Positions 59,821 through 64,000 of a stretch of 64,000 bases of DNA are shown one piece after another. Position numbers and translations under genes: made by a program. The stretch spans positions 37,589,001 through 37,653,000 of the forward strand of contig JAIVEN010000002.1 of assembly GCA_026686845.1 (NCBI GenBank). Reading direction: 5' to 3'. The stretch is from Adenanthera pavonina. Lineage: Eukaryota > Streptophyta > Magnoliopsida > Fabales > Fabaceae. The notes beneath the pieces are model-generated. The model did not search any database. It was not told the DNA's origin and saw only the letters and a list, made by a program, of their open reading frames with translations. The stretch's first letter is position 1. The number at the start of each line of letters is the position of its first letter.

Positions 59821-62138
59821 CCATTGAGAAATAATTCCTGGTAAGGAGTAAGACTCTGGCTTGAACAGTGGACCAGGATCACAGGAAAGCCAACCAGTTG
59901 ATAAATCCTGCTTGTTTTTTTTTTTAAGGGAGATATGAAATATAAGTTACTAGGATTTTGCATGATGCTTTAAAAATATCAATTACTTATGGACAGTGAA
60001 AGAGCTACCTTCCTCGGACATGTTAACCATTGAAAACAACCCATGATGTTTGCTAGCTGCATAGGCAGTTTTATATATTGATATTAACACCTACTTAAAA
60101 GTATGGTTTCGATAGAAAGACATATCAAGAAAAAATTGCAGATATGCTCATTAGATAAAAGAATGTCTATGGGAATTTATTTTATAATCACATCCACACC
60201 CACACAAAAGAATACACACACACACACACATATTGTGTTTATACATTAGGTGAAGTTCCTTGTCCAGCCAAGGACCCACTCAGTAAAGATGATGCCTCAT
60301 CATCATTTTCCTAAACATTGTCAAACTCAGCAAGAACTTAATTCCTACATCTTTAAGACCAAATTGAAAGTTGTTCTCACCAGAAATGCAGAGATTATGG
60401 TTACAATGGATGCTCCAATAAAACCCTCCCATGTTTTCTTAGGAGATAACTTGATCAATGGGGTTCTTCCAAAGAAGAAACCAAAGATATAAGCAGCAAT
60501 ATCATTAATGACAATAAGTGTTGCTGGAAGAAGAAACCTGCATAGTAAGTTCATGTGTTAGATAAAACAAGCAAAACAAGAACATCAGGTAATTATTAGT
60601 ATACTTCAGCAAACAAGCCTATAATCAATAACTACAGCATGGCCAAATAAAAAAAGAAAAAAAGAATGAATATTATTGTACAGGGATCAAATAATATTCA
60701 ATAAATCCAGCCTAAAAAGTACTTCATGAGGATGAAGAAAGGAATCAATATGTATACGTCATGAAAAAGACAACCCTAAAAGAAAACAAGTTCTTAACAT
60801 AATTATAGTATAAAATTCTTTTCCTTCATAGGTCATATTACCAGTAAATTCCTTCAAAAATGTTTGCCACAGTGAAGGAAGATTGTGTAAACACAACAAT
60901 CAGAATCATGTGTGTCCAAGCATACTGCCCAAATTGATACTTGTACATTTTCTTCTTTAAAGTGAGAATGAACCACATAAACCCTGACCAACGAAGAGAA
61001 GGGAAGAAAATCAAAGTATCAGTATGAACAGGATAATGTAATACAGCTAGGAAAATCACAATCCTAAATATTAACTAACAAAATATTGGTCATGTATCTG
61101 GTAAAGATATTGTACATGCAACTGCAATGAACAATATGCACAAAGTCACCTGCAATGTACAAGGAGTAGCAGGTCACCATTTGATACTTTATAAGGCTGC
61201 TCACAAGCTTATACAAAACCTTGTCAGATGTCACAGTGGTAACAAGGTGTTGATTCAGGATACGGCCATAGACAAATAACATTGCCGTGAAGAAGAAATG
61301 CCTGAGATAGTTCAAAAAATGAATCAATAACATTGTATAAAAATTGATGCAAACATGTTATTTAGTAACAAGCAAAAAAGCTTTTGCTTCTGATCTTTCG
61401 ATTACTAGCTTATATTGACAAGAACAAGTAACACTCATATGCTATGAGGAGGACAATTAACTTGAGACTAATACCAATTTAGTAGCCTAAATCCTGGCAG
61501 CTGCCTATCTTTATGAGATCTCCTGAGTAAATTGAAAAGCTCTCTTGCCATAAAGATTTGAATAACAACCACCATGGCAGTAATATAGAGGTGACCCAGA
61601 TAGATGACTAAAGCAAAGCCCCCAATCATCCAAAGGGATGAATATGCTCGAATCCACATAGACTTGTATTTGTTCTTATCATCAACAAGTAAATGGGTTC
61701 CATTTGCTTTGCCGACCTCTAGAATTGCCTGACAAAAGACATTATCAGTTAAATCACTTTCAGATAGTAACTTTTCTAGAAAGATACAAGTAATCATTAG
61801 ACAAGCAATGAAGTTATCATCACATCAACTTTATTTATAGTGACAGCAACATCAATAAGGAACCTAATACCAATGAAAAATGAGGACCTTTCATTAGTTT
61901 TTTTCTTCGGGAAAAACCTTGTTCCCAATAATTGCTTTCCGCAATTACAATTGTAGAATAATTAGATAATATTTCAAGTTTCATTCATATTTCAGGATTA
62001 CCCAAAAGTGCATACAAAACTAATTTCAACATGAGTTGCACTTATGTTTAAAAACGTGAATAACTAACCTCATTTGAGCATTTCCGGTTCCTAACCTGAC
62101 CTATGGGAATTGATGGGGAATGGGCTTGGGGACTAGTA
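59821..62138 (-). pseudogene. CDS1: Phosphatidate cytidylyltransferase (CDP-DAG synthase), truncated at both ends
   Basis: The enzyme makes CDP-diacylglycerol from phosphatidate and CTP in ER membranes. Seven in-frame exons on the - strand: 62138-62069 (partial), 61728-61475, 61301-61150, 60983-60842, 60537-60381, 60056-60009, 59907-59821, with GT-AG junctions and matching phases. Matches include NKYKSMWIRAYSSLWMIGGF, QIFMARELFNLLRRSHKDR, KYQFGQYAWTHMILIVVF, SFTVANIFEGIYWFLLPATL, INDIAAYIFGFFFGRTPLIK, LSPKKTWEGFIGAS, and DLSTGWLSCDPGPLFKPE. Exon 1 is cut by an LTR retrotransposon at 62139, so the start codon lies beyond it. The C-terminal ~115 residues, including the catalytic PGHGG/DR signature, are absent downstream. 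No stop interrupts the surviving exons, suggesting recent loss or a split locus. Confidence 0.87.
60217..60230. repeat. (CA)n microsatellite in a cytidylyltransferase intron
   Basis: A short ACACACACACACAC run in the intron between exons 5 and 6. Confidence 0.7.
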
Positions 62139-63859
62139 TGTTAGCAAGGCTGACTTCCCAAGAGGGGGGGTGAATTGGAAAGATTGAACTTTTTCTGCAC
62201 AAAGTGAAGTAAGTGAAGATATCACAGTATAGTGAAAAGAACGTGTAAAACAGAGCAAGCTGAAAAGTAGAGATAAGGAGAAGAAAACTCAATGATTTAT
62301 TCTGGTTCGGTCTATCCACTTGACCTACATCCAGTCCCCAAGACACCTCTTGAGATTTGTCCACTATACAGCAAGAATTTCAACGGGCTTCTTGCTAAGG
62401 CCACAGTACACGAGTATACTCTGTTTCTGAGCTCTCTCAAACTCTCCAAGCACTTACACTATGTGCTTCCCAATCCCCTTGTGAATACCCCTCACAAGTA
62501 AATCTATCTTCCAGATGAAGAGTAGATTGATTACAATGAAATAACTCTCTTGAAAAGAGTAGATATGAAAGTTTAAGTACAAATAATGAAGTTGAGAGGG
62601 TAAAACTTTTTGAGAAGAAGATTCAGCAGAAATTCGGTATTAATAAGTTTGATTCGTTACCCACAACTTCAAATGATATTGTATTTATAGATTTAGGTCT
62701 CAAATATCCGTTAGAGACTAAATCTATCCGTTGGGGAAGTTATCCAACGGTTATTCTGAAAAACTATCCGTTTACCAACCGCATTTAATGTTTCTGACAT
62801 ACTGAAATTCGAATTTTGGTTGGTCAACAGACGAATTTCGAAGGAACCGAAGGTTAAAGCTTCCAACGTTAAAATACGAAGTTCGTCTATCCATAGAGTG
62901 AAATTCGAATTTTGAAGCTTATGAAATATTTTTTCAATGTGACATACGAATTTTCAAGAAGAAAGTTTTTCTGTAAATCGTGAACAGTGTTTTCAATTTT
63001 CTACAGTACCCTCAAAATTCGAATTTTGGATGCCCAAAATTCGTCTGTCCATTGAACGTTCAAAGAGGTACAGTAGTTCACTTTCTTCGAAATTCGAATT
63101 TTGACGTAGTGAAATTCGTCTGTCAGAGATCAATTTTGAGACTTAATTTCCTTTTGATTTCAGATGAACTCTATCATAGTTTCAGACGAATTTCTTTGGT
63201 TTTCTCAAATTTCATTTTGTCTCAAATTCGAATTTTGAAACTGTAAAGTTCGTCTGTCCAAAAAGCTTCTTTCAGACTTGTATGAAAATTTGAATGTTGC
63301 AAAGTCAAAGTTCGTCTGTCAGAGAGCATTTTTCAAACTCAATTTCTTCTTAATTTTAGATGAACTTTAACATAGCTTCAGACGAATTTCTTTGGTTTTC
63401 ACAAATTGCATTTTGTCTGAAATTCGAATTTTGAAACTGTAAAGTTCGTCTGTCCAAAAAGGCTTCTTTCAGACTAGATGAAAATTCAAATTTTGAAAAA
63501 CCAAAATTCGTCTGACAGAGAGACATCTCTTCAGACTTGTTCAGTTTAATCTCGAAATTCGAATGTCCTAAGGCAAAGTTCGAATTTCCAACTTGACAGT
63601 TTAGTTTGAACTTTCAACCTTCGTCTGTTTGTGGGTATTTTCCAAATATTTCAAGATTTAACATAAAATCAAAGTTTAAAAATATCTTTTCTTCAAATCA
63701 AAATCTTTTACCCAATCATATCAAGAACTAAGACTCTACAAAAAATCTACCAGCAAGTACTCATAAAATCTTCACTTGAGATAGCTTTGATCTCCTTTGA
63801 TATCTTCAATCCAAGCTTTTGAGTGTTGGTTTAGAATAATCAAAACTCTTGTTTCAACA
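62139..63859 (-). repeat. 3' LTR of a SIRE-type element inserted in exon 1 of the cytidylyltransferase gene
   Basis: The 1721-bp LTR is inverted, from TGTTAGCAAGGC at 62139 to GTTTCAACA at 63859. It is followed by the inverted purine tract and internal sequence, so this is one end of an intact-length element, not a solo LTR. The gene flank TAGTA (62134-62138) is the candidate target duplication. Its partner should lie beyond the window. CpG-containing motif copies are better kept here than in other LTRs. Confidence 0.92.
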
Positions 63860-64000
63860 TTCTCCCCCTTTTTGATGATGACAAAACAACTCACAAACTG
63901 GATTAGTACTTGGGTTTGCTTTCACAAGCTCCCCCTCAACATATGCAAAAGATATTAAATCAACAGATTAAGTGAAGAGATTTAAGGCAAAAAATATTGC
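63860..64000 (-). mobile_element. Internal end of the right-edge SIRE-type element
   Basis: TTCTCCCCCTTTTTGATGATGA is the inverted polypurine tract. The remainder matches, inverted, 12185-12279 of the complete element, including the second purine run (CTCCCCCTCAAC near 63931). The body of the element continues outside the window. Confidence 0.9.

Overview
This is nuclear DNA of a flowering plant, most likely a eudicot. Three things point there: spliced genes with plant-specific families, an AT-rich background, and dense plant retrotransposons. I cannot name the species. Three host loci lie in the right-hand 24 kb: a complete gene for an ER-lumenal Hsp70 nucleotide-exchange factor of the SIL1/Fes1 type (40425-46742, + strand, 7 exons, 381 aa), a complete SHOU4-like membrane protein gene (48343-52204, - strand, 4 exons, 426 aa), and a broken phosphatidate cytidylyltransferase (CDP-diacylglycerol synthase) gene (59821-62138, - strand). 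The first two point toward each other.

The left 40 kb is a pile of nested mobile elements. A complete SIRE/Maximus-type Ty1/copia element (2146-13933) has 1654-bp LTRs, a GGAGT target duplication, gag, pol and a third ORF. It sits inside a larger LTR of a second family (TGTAACAT... ends, probably Ty3/gypsy). Two copies of that second LTR face each other tail to tail over 346-17875, and two more are solo LTRs (18546-22111 and 23958-27246).

The second large structure is a degenerate Mutator-like element (about 18383-37757). It carries a MuDR-type transposase (30945-33170) followed on the same strand by a plant mobile domain (PMD) gene (33341-37230). It has been invaded by two gypsy-like solo LTRs, two SIRE solo LTRs and one MITE. 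Removing the four LTRs leaves about 9.3 kb. Its left subterminal region has an array of small hairpins built on an ATCTCGGTTT motif.

SIRE-type LTRs occur seven times: both ends of the complete element, a fragment at 1-201, three solo LTRs with perfect 5-bp target duplications (28373-29951, 33899-35553, 38111-39764), and the 3' LTR of another element running off the right edge (62139-63859). That last element is inserted in exon 1 of the cytidylyltransferase gene, which also lacks its C-terminal exons here. A small, very young gag-only LTR element (42739-44099) sits in intron 3 of the SIL1-like gene.

The best candidates for a second look are the PMD-carrying Mutator-like element with its hairpin array, the ATTCGAAT/ACAGACGAA motif array shared by the SIRE LTR and the pol-ORF3 spacer, the doubly truncated cytidylyltransferase gene, and several local duplications near the two intact genes. 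I found no CRISPR array, tRNA, rRNA or bacterial-type gene.
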